64,000 bases of DNA from RGIG4140 sp045632845 (lineage in GTDB: Bacteria; Pseudomonadota; Alphaproteobacteria; CAAHEQ01; UBA3637). Position 1 is the first letter of the stretch. Each line of letters starts with the position of its first letter. Where the stretch lies: contig JAZQXL010000011.1 in the NCBI GenBank assembly GCA_045632845.1, forward strand, positions 62,001 to 126,000. The letters run 5' to 3'. A model generated the notes under the pieces. That model saw nothing but the letters and a program-made list of their open reading frames with translations, searched no databases and had not been told where the DNA came from. Positions 57,637 to 64,000 of the stretch are shown in pieces. The translations under genes and the position numbers were made by a program.

Positions 57637-59595
57637 ATGCAACAACTATCTGTTTTGTTTCCAACACCTTTGGGGTGTTATGATTATTTATCTGATACCC
57701 AACTTGAAGTTGGAACTTTTGTTCTAGCTCCTTTTGGGCGAAAAAAACTCATCGGCATCGTATGGGATAAAGAGCCAAACACGCATATCGATAAAAGCAA
57801 AATCAAACAGATATTAGACGTTTTACCTTATCAACCATTACCATATGAAACCATTCAATTTGTCAACTGGGTAAGCGCCTATACATTGGCTCCGCTAGGT
57901 GCTGTTTTAAAAATGGCACTTTTGACCGATTTTGACAAAACGAGCAAAAAGCCTCTTTCATTTCAACAACCAAATCCAACGCATATTTCTTTGAGTTTTT
58001 CACCAGCGCAACAACAAGCTGTTCAAATCATGATGGATCAATTAGAAAGAGGATTCAGTGTTTCACTTTTAGATGGCGTAACTGGATCTGGAAAAACAGA
58101 GGTTTATTTTGAAGCTCTTGCAAAAGCCATTGAAAAAGAAGGTCAAGTTCTTGTCTTGCTGCCAGAAATTACGCTCACAACCGCTTGGCTTGAGCGGTTT
58201 CAAAAACGCTTTGGCGTCAAACCAGCTTTATGGCACTCTGGCATTACACAAAAACAACGCAGAGATACATGGAATTTAATTTTAAAAGGGGAAGCAAAGG
58301 TTATTGTTGGCGCAAGATCTGCCCTGTTTCTCCCTTATCAAAAATTAAATTTAATTATCGTGGATGAAGAGCACGATTCTTCTTTCAAACAAGAAGATGG
58401 CGTTTTATATCAAGCAAGAGATATGGCGGTTGTTCGTGCCAAAATTGCAAAATGCCCCATTGTTCTTGCATCAGCAACACCAAGCATCGAATCTTACTGC
58501 AATGTCTTAGCTGGAAAATATATTCATATTGAATTACCAGAACGTTTTGCAGGTGCGTTTTTGCCTGACATTCGATTGGTTGATATGCGCAAAAAAGAAA
58601 AAGGTCCCATTCAGTTTATTTCCCCAGAATTACAACTCCTCATTCGTGAAAATCTCCTAAAAAAAGAACAAACACTCCTTTTTTTAAACAGAAGAGGTTA
58701 TGCCCCCCTTCTCCTTTGCAGATCCTGTGGCGAAAGAATTAAATGCCCTCACTGTACTGCATGGCTTGTTGAACATAGGAAGAAAAATATTTTACAATGT
58801 CATCATTGCGGATATGTTATGCGTATCCCTAAAAAATGCCCAACCTGTGAGCAAGAAGAAACTCTTGTTTCTTGCGGACCTGGGGTTGAAAGGATTCATG
58901 AAGAAGTACACCAACTTTTTCCTGAAGCAAGACTAAGCATGGTTACATCCGACACACTCAACAATCCAAAAGAATTTGAAGCCCTACTTGAAAAAATCAA
59001 AAACAATGAAATTGATATTCTTATTGGGACACAAATCCTTGCAAAAGGACACCACTTTTCAAACCTCACATTAGTTGGTGTCATTGATGCTGATATGGGA
59101 CTTTCTGGAGGAGATTTAAGAGCTGGGGAAAGAACTTTTCAACTGTTACACCAAGTAACAGGACGTGCAGGTCGTGAACAAAAAAAAGGCACAGCAGTGC
59201 TTCAAACCTATGTACCCGATAATCTTGTCATTCAATCTCTGCAAAAAAATGATAAAAACACCTTCATTCAAGAAGAAATCGCAACAAGACAAATTTTAAG
59301 CATGCCCCCTTTTGGACAACTTGCAGCTATTATTTTAAGTGGGAAAAATGAACAACAAGTCGCTGAAGTTGGTAAAAAAATTGTTTCTGAAGCCCCATTC
59401 TTAGAAGGATTAGAGGTGTTAGGCCCTACCCCAGCCCCTTTAGCTCTTTTAAGAGGCAAATTCAGATATCGACTTCTTATTAAATCCAACAAAGATATTA
59501 AGCTTCAAAACATTTTAAATATTTGGCTAGCCAAAATACCCGCTCATTCGAGTGTGTCTGTCCGCATTGATATCAATCCATACAGCTTTTTTTAA
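57637..59595 (+). CDS. priA: Primosomal replication-restart helicase PriA
   Basis: A 652-residue helicase that reloads the replisome at abandoned forks. Walker A GVTGSGKTEVYF near residue 147, DEEH in LIIVDEEHDSSFKQ near 243, GARSALFLPY, and the paired zinc sites CRSCGERIKCPHC and CHHCGYVMRIPKKCPTC that sit in the helicase core. The C-terminal part has ILAKGHHFSNLTLVGVIDAD and HQVTGRAGR. It is some 80 residues shorter than E. coli PriA, mostly at the N-terminal DNA-binding part. Divergent from xerC with 53 bases between. Confidence 0.95.
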   Translation: MQQLSVLFPTPLGCYDYLSDTQLEVGTFVLAPFGRKKLIGIVWDKEPNTHIDKSKIKQILDVLPYQPLPYETIQFVNWVSAYTLAPLGAVLKMALLTDFDKTSKKPLSFQQPNPTHISLSFSPAQQQAVQIMMDQLERGFSVSLLDGVTGSGKTEVYFEALAKAIEKEGQVLVLLPEITLTTAWLERFQKRFGVKPALWHSGITQKQRRDTWNLILKGEAKVIVGARSALFLPYQKLNLIIVDEEHDSSFKQEDGVLYQARDMAVVRAKIAKCPIVLASATPSIESYCNVLAGKYIHIELPERFAGAFLPDIRLVDMRKKEKGPIQFISPELQLLIRENLLKKEQTLLFLNRRGYAPLLLCRSCGERIKCPHCTAWLVEHRKKNILQCHHCGYVMRIPKKCPTCEQEETLVSCGPGVERIHEEVHQLFPEARLSMVTSDTLNNPKEFEALLEKIKNNEIDILIGTQILAKGHHFSNLTLVGVIDADMGLSGGDLRAGERTFQLLHQVTGRAGREQKKGTAVLQTYVPDNLVIQSLQKNDKNTFIQEEIATRQILSMPPFGQLAAIILSGKNEQQVAEVGKKIVSEAPFLEGLEVLGPTPAPLALLRGKFRYRLLIKSNKDIKLQNILNIWLAKIPAHSSVSVRIDINPYSFF

Positions 59596-59606
59596 GGAAT
59601 TAAAAA

Positions 59607-60098
59607 ATGAACAATTTCAGTTTTAATACGCATACATCTTTTAAAGATAGAACACTTCGCTTTTTAAAATCTGCATGTCCATCTTTTATCAAATACAGCC
59701 TTTTATCAGGGTTTGTTTTTTTGGTAAAAATGAACTTAACACAATTTTTCTATACTTATTTTGATTTACCTTTAGAAAAACAAAAAGCATCTATTCTTCA
59801 AGAATATACAAATAAGGCTGGTGAAAATCTTTCACTTCTTTCACCTAGCAAAATTTCTGAATACATCTCATCTCTTACAAGTTCAACATTTGCCTCTGCA
59901 AAAATAGCATCCATTGAAAAAACAATTCATTTTCTTACCTCATTTTTTGACACACTTTTGGTCTTATTGCTCATTTATTTTGCTTATGTATTCGTCTCAA
60001 GCACCCTTTCAAGATATCACGAAAAGGAAAAAGAAAATGACATTGCAAACCTCGTTGTTGAAAAACTACTCCCCCTTTTGAAAAACATATCAAAATAA
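59607..60098 (+). CDS. Two-TM membrane protein, unknown
   Basis: A 163-residue protein with hydrophobic segments at ~30-50 (FIKYSLLSGFVFLVKM) and ~110-132 (FFDTLLVLLLIYFAYVFVSS). The region between has helical, Ser/Thr-rich sequence, and the ends are charged. Starts 11 bases after priA with AAGGAA as ribosome site, so it is probably co-transcribed. No family recognised. Confidence 0.62.
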   Translation: MNNFSFNTHTSFKDRTLRFLKSACPSFIKYSLLSGFVFLVKMNLTQFFYTYFDLPLEKQKASILQEYTNKAGENLSLLSPSKISEYISSLTSSTFASAKIASIEKTIHFLTSFFDTLLVLLLIYFAYVFVSSTLSRYHEKEKENDIANLVVEKLLPLLKNISK

Positions 60099-60156
60099 TT
60101 TCTTTTTCACACAAACACCCTTTAAACGTCCAAAATGGATAAAAAGGAAAAAACAC

Positions 60157-60185
60157 TTGATTTTTTAAAAAAATTCCTGTATAGT
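60157..60185 (+). promoter_or_regulatory. rpsF: Promoter of the rpsF-rpsR-rplI operon
   Basis: TTGATT (60157-60162), 17 bases, TATAGT (60180-60185). Start near 60192, giving a leader of about 115 bases, the longest in the window. Confidence 0.68.
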
Positions 60186-60191
60186 ATCAAA

Positions 60192-60306
60192 GCTTTCCGA
60201 TTATCCTTGCTCTCTTGCTATCGGACGGGGGCTATGTTTCAGGCAACTATCCATTCGGGGTATTTGTTTTAACCGAAACGAGAAAAACCAAAAGGAGAAA
60301 TTATAA
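60192..60306 (+). promoter_or_regulatory. Structured rpsF mRNA leader, candidate S6:S18 autoregulatory element
   Basis: The leader is GC-richer than any flank and folds into at least two stems: TCCGAT/ATCGGA (60196-60201/60220-60225) and TTCGG/CCGAA (60254-60258/60273-60277), before the AAAGGAGAAA ribosome site. In several phyla the S6:S18 complex binds a CCG-bearing hairpin in the rpsF leader to repress the operon. The hairpin with CCGAA next to the ribosome site fits the place of that element; identity is an inference. Confidence 0.45.
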
Positions 60307-60687
60307 ATGCCTTTTTATGAAAATGTATTCATTGCCAGACAGGATTTAACACCGGCAAAAGTGGCTGAATTAACAGACAAATATGCTTCAGTTGTTGAAT
60401 CTATGGGTGGCAAAGTTTCAAAACGCGAAAATTGGGGTTTACGCAATTTAGCTTACAAAATTCAAAAAAACCGTAAAGGTTATTACATGTTGATGAACAT
60501 TGACGCTCCAGCAGATGCTATCATCGAAATGGAACGTTTAATGCGTCTTGATGAAAACTTGATTCGTTATTTGACAATTAAAGTTGAAGAATTAGAAGAA
60601 GGTCCATCAGTTATGATGGAAGCCAAATCTAGAAAATTCAAAGCTGAAGAAAAATACGATGTTGAAATTTCAGAAGGAGATATGTAA
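60307..60687 (+). CDS. rpsF: 30S ribosomal protein S6
   Basis: A 126-residue S6. Conserved: MPFYENVFIARQDLTPAKVA, the GLRNLAYKIQKNRKGYYMLM block, and LIRYLTIKVEELEEGPSVMM. S6 binds with S18 to the central domain of 16S rRNA. The acidic tail is usual. It overlaps rpsR by one base (TAATG). Strong AAAGGAGAAA site. Confidence 0.97.
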   Translation: MPFYENVFIARQDLTPAKVAELTDKYASVVESMGGKVSKRENWGLRNLAYKIQKNRKGYYMLMNIDAPADAIIEMERLMRLDENLIRYLTIKVEELEEGPSVMMEAKSRKFKAEEKYDVEISEGDM

Positions 60688-60920
60688 TGGCTGATATTAA
60701 AGGTTCATTCTTTCATCATAAAAAGTCTTGTCCATTCTGTGGCGACAACGCACAAAAAATCGACTACAAAGACATCAAACAATTAAGCCGCCATATTTCA
60801 GAACGTGGTAAAGTTGTTCCTGCTCGTGTTTCAGCAACATGTGCAAAACACCAACGCGAATTGTCAAAAGCAATTAAACGCGCTCGTTTCTTGGCGTTAT
60901 TACCATTCGTTGCAGAATAA
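60687..60920 (+). CDS. rpsR: 30S ribosomal protein S18
   Basis: A 77-residue S18 with KSCPFCGDN near the start, IDYKDIKQLSRHISERGKVV and ATCAKHQRELSKAIKRARFL. Three Cys remain (CPFC and TCAKHQ), so it keeps a partial zinc-type pattern. Start codon shares a base with the rpsF stop, giving coupled production of the S6-S18 pair. Confidence 0.97.
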   Translation: MADIKGSFFHHKKSCPFCGDNAQKIDYKDIKQLSRHISERGKVVPARVSATCAKHQRELSKAIKRARFLALLPFVAE

Positions 60921-60931
60921 GGAGAATAAAG

Positions 60932-61462
60932 ATGGAAATTATTCTTTTAGAAAAAATTGAACGTCTTGGTCAAATGGGTGATATCGTTAACGTTAAAAAC
61001 GGTTATGCTCGCAACTATTTGCTTCCACAAAAGAAAGCATTGCGTAAGACTAAAGACAACATGGCTCTCTTCGAAGCAAAACGCAAAGAATATGAAGCCT
61101 ACAACCAAAAATTAAAAACAGAAGCTGAAGCTTTGGCAGAAAAAATGAACAACCTTTCAGTTGTTATCATTCGTCAAGCTGCAGAAACAGGCCAATTATA
61201 TGGTTCTGTAACAATGCGTGACATTTGTGAAGCAATTCATGATGCTGGTTTCAAAGTTGAAAGACAACAAATTGTTATGGGTCAACCATTCAAAAATCTC
61301 GGTATTTTTGATGTTCGTTTATCATTGCACCCAGATGTTTCTCAAACAGTTCGTGTTAACATTGCACGTTCTGCTGAAGAAGCAAAACGTTCTTTCAAAA
61401 AGAAAGCTGATGCAGAAGCTAAAGCTGAAAAAGAAACTCAAACAGAAACTGTTTCTGCTTAA
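60932..61462 (+). CDS. rplI: 50S ribosomal protein L9
   Basis: A 176-residue L9. The signature LGQMGDIVNVKNGYARNYLLP is at residues ~13-33 (given here in part as GQMGDIVNVKNGYARNYLL), followed by the long connecting helix and the C-terminal domain (ITRQAAETGQLYGSVTMRDI-like block). The C-terminus has a Lys/Glu/Thr-rich extension (~25 residues) beyond the core. GGAGAAT precedes the ATG, 12 bases after rpsR. Confidence 0.96.
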   Translation: MEIILLEKIERLGQMGDIVNVKNGYARNYLLPQKKALRKTKDNMALFEAKRKEYEAYNQKLKTEAEALAEKMNNLSVVIIRQAAETGQLYGSVTMRDICEAIHDAGFKVERQQIVMGQPFKNLGIFDVRLSLHPDVSQTVRVNIARSAEEAKRSFKKKADAEAKAEKETQTETVSA

Positions 61463-61480
61463 GTTTTTTAAAAGCAATAA

Positions 61481-61513
61481 AAAAAGAGGAAGTAAATTCT
61501 TCCTCTTTTTTTT
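61481..61513 (+). terminator. Bidirectional terminator after rplI
   Basis: AAAAAGAGGAAG (61481-61492), six-base loop, CTTCCTCTTTTT (61499-61510), more U. It closes the ribosomal operon and, with its left A-run, the convergent 61517 gene. Confidence 0.88.
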
Positions 61514-61516
61514 ATT

Positions 61517-62899
61517 CTATTTCAAAATTGATTCAGCAGATTTTTTCAGTTCTTTTTTCTTATCTTCGGACAAAGTTGACATTGGCTTTTCAACTTTTTT
61601 TACATTTTCAGAAAAACGTTCCACTTCTAAAAGCGACTCACTATCTGATATTCTAGACAAGATTGGATCAGCAGAAATTTCTTGATTTTCACACTCTTCT
61701 TTTCCAACATATGTTTCTTTATTTGGGAATAATAATTTTGCATAATGCTCAACAAACGCACATTCTTGAGGCGTAAATGTTAAATGATATGGTTTTATTT
61801 TAACCGCTTCTTTTACCCCATCGATGCGAAGCCGCATATTCTCAACAGATAAATTTTCTTGAATACCATGTTGTTTACAAAAATCAACGCAAGGATCTTT
61901 TTTATAAAGATTTAAAATTTCCCGCTCGCCTGTTGGGTGTGTTAAAATTACAGCCGTTCTTCTCACCTCAGAAACACGCGCTTTATTTGGCAAAACACGT
62001 CCTTCAGTCACACTAACTGTTTCCCCGTTTTTATCTTCCAAAACAGCCATTTTTGCTTCTGTGCGCATCAAGATATAATCTTTGTCAGATTGACGTTTAT
62101 CCATGTCAAGAGCAAACTTACACCGACAACTATATAATTCAGAATCTCTTTTAGCATTTTTTTCTAAAGTTGTTGCATCACAAGAATACATATTTTTTTT
62201 CATTTCAGCCAAAGCTTTTTCATATGTGATTTTGCCTTGTTTTGCCAACTGAACAAGGCCAACATTTTCTTCAGCCTTTTTACAACCAAGCAAAATAGCC
62301 CGCCAAAAATATTCCATCAAAATTTCTTCGTTCGCTAAATCTTCATCTTTTCGAATATAGTAATTTATCCCCAAAAGATTGTTTGCTAAAGCAGATTCTT
62401 TTTGGGCGGCTTTATCAATATAGGCAGCAGCTTTTTGATCCGAATTTTTTAAATAATAAACACCCAAAATTTCAAGAACTTTTCCTTCTTCTTGATTTGT
62501 TAATTGCTGCGTGCTTAATGCTTTTGTTAAATAATTATATCCTGTTTGAAAATCACCTTTATTGATTGCTTGTTCCCCAGCATAAACCAACGCTGGAGGA
62601 TACTCCATTTGAATAGCCTTGTCACAATACAATTCATGATAGTCATGAGATGGAAAACGAATACAAATTTCATAAATTGCGCGACGCATTTTCTTTTCAG
62701 AAACAAAACCGGCCCATTTTCCCCAAACCAAATCTTCGTTTAAAAAACCACACTTATCATATAAAGATGAATCATTCAACTCACCCGTTTCTAATTTCTC
62801 AAAAATCTCTTCACAGGTAAGTTCAGCATATGTTTGGGTTTGACCTGAAAACGGCACAAATAACGCACTTAAAAATAAACATTTTTTCAACAAATTCAT
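61517..62899 (-). CDS. Secreted Sel1/TPR-like repeat protein
   Basis: A 460-residue exported protein; signal peptide MNLLKKCLFLSALFVPFSGQ, cut probably near TQTYA. Residues ~85-240 contain short alpha-alpha repeats with Sel1/TPR character (PALVYAGEQAINKGDFQTGY, ALANNLLGINYYIRKDEDLA). The rest has paired Cys (ELTCEEIF, YDKCGFL, YSCRCKF, DFCKQHG), fitting an oxidised periplasmic protein. C-terminal ~60 residues are Ser/Lys-rich. Function unknown. Promoter not clear; it is divergent from dksA. Confidence 0.7.
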   Translation of the reverse strand: MNLLKKCLFLSALFVPFSGQTQTYAELTCEEIFEKLETGELNDSSLYDKCGFLNEDLVWGKWAGFVSEKKMRRAIYEICIRFPSHDYHELYCDKAIQMEYPPALVYAGEQAINKGDFQTGYNYLTKALSTQQLTNQEEGKVLEILGVYYLKNSDQKAAAYIDKAAQKESALANNLLGINYYIRKDEDLANEEILMEYFWRAILLGCKKAEENVGLVQLAKQGKITYEKALAEMKKNMYSCDATTLEKNAKRDSELYSCRCKFALDMDKRQSDKDYILMRTEAKMAVLEDKNGETVSVTEGRVLPNKARVSEVRRTAVILTHPTGEREILNLYKKDPCVDFCKQHGIQENLSVENMRLRIDGVKEAVKIKPYHLTFTPQECAFVEHYAKLLFPNKETYVGKEECENQEISADPILSRISDSESLLEVERFSENVKKVEKPMSTLSEDKKKELKKSAESILK

Positions 62900-62969
62900 T
62901 GTCCCACTCCTTAAGTATCATTTTAAATTATATCAAAGATTTATATCTTTATCAAGAAAAAATCATCTC

Positions 62970-62998
62970 TTGACTTTTTTCAAAAAAAAATGTACGTT
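62970..62998 (+). promoter_or_regulatory. Candidate promoter of dksA-maf
   Basis: TTGACT (62970-62975), 17 bases, TACGTT (62993-62998). Start near 63005; AAAGGAG and ATG 63031 follow. Confidence 0.42.
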
Positions 62999-63030
62999 TA
63001 TAAAAAATTTAATTGAAAAAGGAGCCAAAT

Positions 63031-63450
63031 ATGACAATAGTTACATTACCCCCTGATTACAAACCATCACAAGATGAAGAGTACATGAACGAACGCCAAC
63101 TCGAATATTTTCGTCAAAAGTTAATTGATTGGCGTGCAGAACTTGTCAAAAACTCTGAATTCACATTGCAAGATCTTAAAGAAACAAGCTTGCAAGAATC
63201 TGATTTAAACGATCGGGCAAGCAGCGAAACAGACCAATTTTTAGAATTAAGAACACGCGACAGAATGCGTAAACTCATCAAAAAAATCAATGCTGCATTA
63301 GACAGAATTGAAAATGGTACATATGGTTACTGTGAAGAAACAGGCGAACCAATTGGTCTTGGCAGATTGGAAGCTCGCCCTGTAACAACTCTTTCAATTG
63401 AAGCTCAAGAACGTCATGAACGTAAAGAAAAAATGCAATCCGATGAATAA
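63031..63450 (+). CDS. dksA: RNA polymerase-binding transcription factor DksA (zinc-less type)
   Basis: A 139-residue DksA/TraR family factor that enters the RNA polymerase secondary channel and works with ppGpp. The coiled-coil tip has DLNDRASSETDQF, keeping the Asp/Ala tip pattern (D-x-x-D-R-A). The zinc-finger region reads YGYCEETGEPIGLGRLEARP with one Cys only, as in alphaproteobacterial DksA proteins, so zinc is not bound. ATG 63031 follows AAAGGAG by nine bases; 18 bases of open frame upstream are not used. Overlaps maf by eight bases. Confidence 0.92.
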   Translation: MTIVTLPPDYKPSQDEEYMNERQLEYFRQKLIDWRAELVKNSEFTLQDLKETSLQESDLNDRASSETDQFLELRTRDRMRKLIKKINAALDRIENGTYGYCEETGEPIGLGRLEARPVTTLSIEAQERHERKEKMQSDE

Positions 63451-64000
63451 CAACGAATTGTGGAAATTAAAAACAGGCTTTATTTTAGCCTCAGCTTCTG
63501 TTAACAGACGCGCCTTATTAGATGAGGTGCGTCTTGTTCCAGATAAAATCGTTTCTCCCGAAATTGATGAAGAAATTTTAAAAGGAGAAACCCCAGCGAG
63601 ATACGTTAAACGCATCTCGATTGAAAAAGCAAAAGCCGTTGCAAAAGAATATCCCAATACATGCATTGTTGCAGCAGACACAGTCCTTGCTGCCGGCCGT
63701 CGCATCATTCGAAAAGCAAACACCGCTGATGAAGCAAAAGCTAATTTAAGACTCCTTTCAGGAAGAAGTCACAAAGTTTTAACAGGACTTGCTATTGTTG
63801 CCCCTGACGGAAAGATTATTTCCCGTGTCAATATTTCATGTGTCACATTAAAAAAATTAGATGAAGACGATATTCGTGTGATTATTGACTCTGAAGAGTG
63901 GAAAGGTGTTGCAGGATACAAAATTGACGGGGTCTTATCTTCTTTTGTAAAAAAACTTTCTGGCTCGTATTCTAGTATTGTTGGATTGCCTGTTTACGAA
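63443..64000 (+). CDS. maf: Maf-family nucleotide pyrophosphatase (3' end outside window)
   Basis: ATG 63443 opens a frame that runs to the right edge without a stop (186 codons). Conserved Maf blocks: FILASASVNRRALLDEV near residue 14 (normally S-x-S-x-R-R), IVAADTVLAAGRRI with the catalytic Asp, ANLRLLSGRSHKVLTGLAIV, and EWKGVAGYKIDG followed by GSYSSIVGLP. Maf proteins hydrolyse non-canonical or pyrimidine NTPs. It overlaps dksA by eight bases, so the pair is coupled. Only a few C-terminal residues should be missing. Confidence 0.93.
   Translation, partial: MNNNELWKLKTGFILASASVNRRALLDEVRLVPDKIVSPEIDEEILKGETPARYVKRISIEKAKAVAKEYPNTCIVAADTVLAAGRRIIRKANTADEAKANLRLLSGRSHKVLTGLAIVAPDGKIISRVNISCVTLKKLDEDDIRVIIDSEEWKGVAGYKIDGVLSSFVKKLSGSYSSIVGLPVYE

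Noticed and set aside
1..64000. tRNA genes, rRNA genes, CRISPR arrays, insertion sequences
   Set aside because: I looked for cloverleaf-like GC-rich blocks, spaced direct repeats and transposase motifs and found none; a tRNAscan, Infernal and CRISPR search would be decisive.

Overview
The window is a contiguous piece of a bacterial chromosome: densely packed, strongly AT-rich (most codons end in A or T), with genes on both strands and no gene-free stretch longer than about 210 bases. Gene content points to a Gram-negative, diderm bacterium. Marker families fit an Alphaproteobacterium of a derived, AT-rich, possibly host- or gut-associated lineage: a DksA lacking the zinc cysteines, an MsbA-type exporter, an autotransporter, an AnmK kinase, and short pilin-like proteins with a G|RSMVEM prepilin motif that I associate with uncultured gut Alphaproteobacteria. 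The taxonomic placement is inference, not proof. I see no tRNA, 16S/23S rRNA, CRISPR array, transposase or clear prophage.

Layout. 1-2044: end of a flagellar operon (fliG 3' end, flhF, flhG). 2160-5217: secA followed closely by a pilin-like gene. 5339-8134: LOG-family hydrolase, TPR protein and nucleoside transporter nupC, convergent with anmK. 9479-11137: small unknown genes, an XRE regulator that looks leaderless, and an HNH nuclease abutting recG (to 13224). 13774-17616: esterase, MsbA-like exporter, serine dehydratase. 17688-18473: an unknown gene with a perfect consensus promoter and its own terminator. 18525-21630 (minus): retropepsin-like lipoprotein, 7TM-transglutaminase-like protein and ATP-grasp protein, a conserved trio. 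21751-26413: dgkA, a GltD/PreT-like oxidoreductase, then an Hpt protein, OmpR-type regulator and EnvZ-type kinase.

26597-36613 is the most striking block: a type IVb pilus (R64/TCP-like) assembly operon. It holds an OmpA-like periplasmic protein, a TcpQ-type lipoprotein, PilN secretin, PilO, PilP, an assembly ATPase with a long acidic N-terminal region made of 14 tandem repeats, and a PilR platform protein. No pilin or prepilin peptidase lies in the operon; two pilin-like genes lie apart from it (4798 and 43482).

36791-44915 holds housekeeping genes (dtd, murA, comM, rnd) with a Pro/Gln-rich lipoprotein, an ankyrin protein, the second pilin and a sugar nucleotidyltransferase. 45036-49898 encodes a 1620-residue autotransporter, divergent from a second MsbA-like exporter. 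51886-54338 is a small accessory patch: Hsp20, two tandem paralogues of unknown family, and two small membrane-anchored proteins. 54497-64000: single-chain glycyl-tRNA synthetase, two small acidic unknowns, xerC, priA, a membrane protein, the rpsF-rpsR-rplI operon with a structured leader, a secreted repeat protein, dksA and the start of maf, cut by the window edge.

Promoters of the sigma-70 type (TTGACA / 16-17 bases / TATAAT) and U-tailed hairpin terminators are easy to read here, so transcription units can be drawn with fair confidence.
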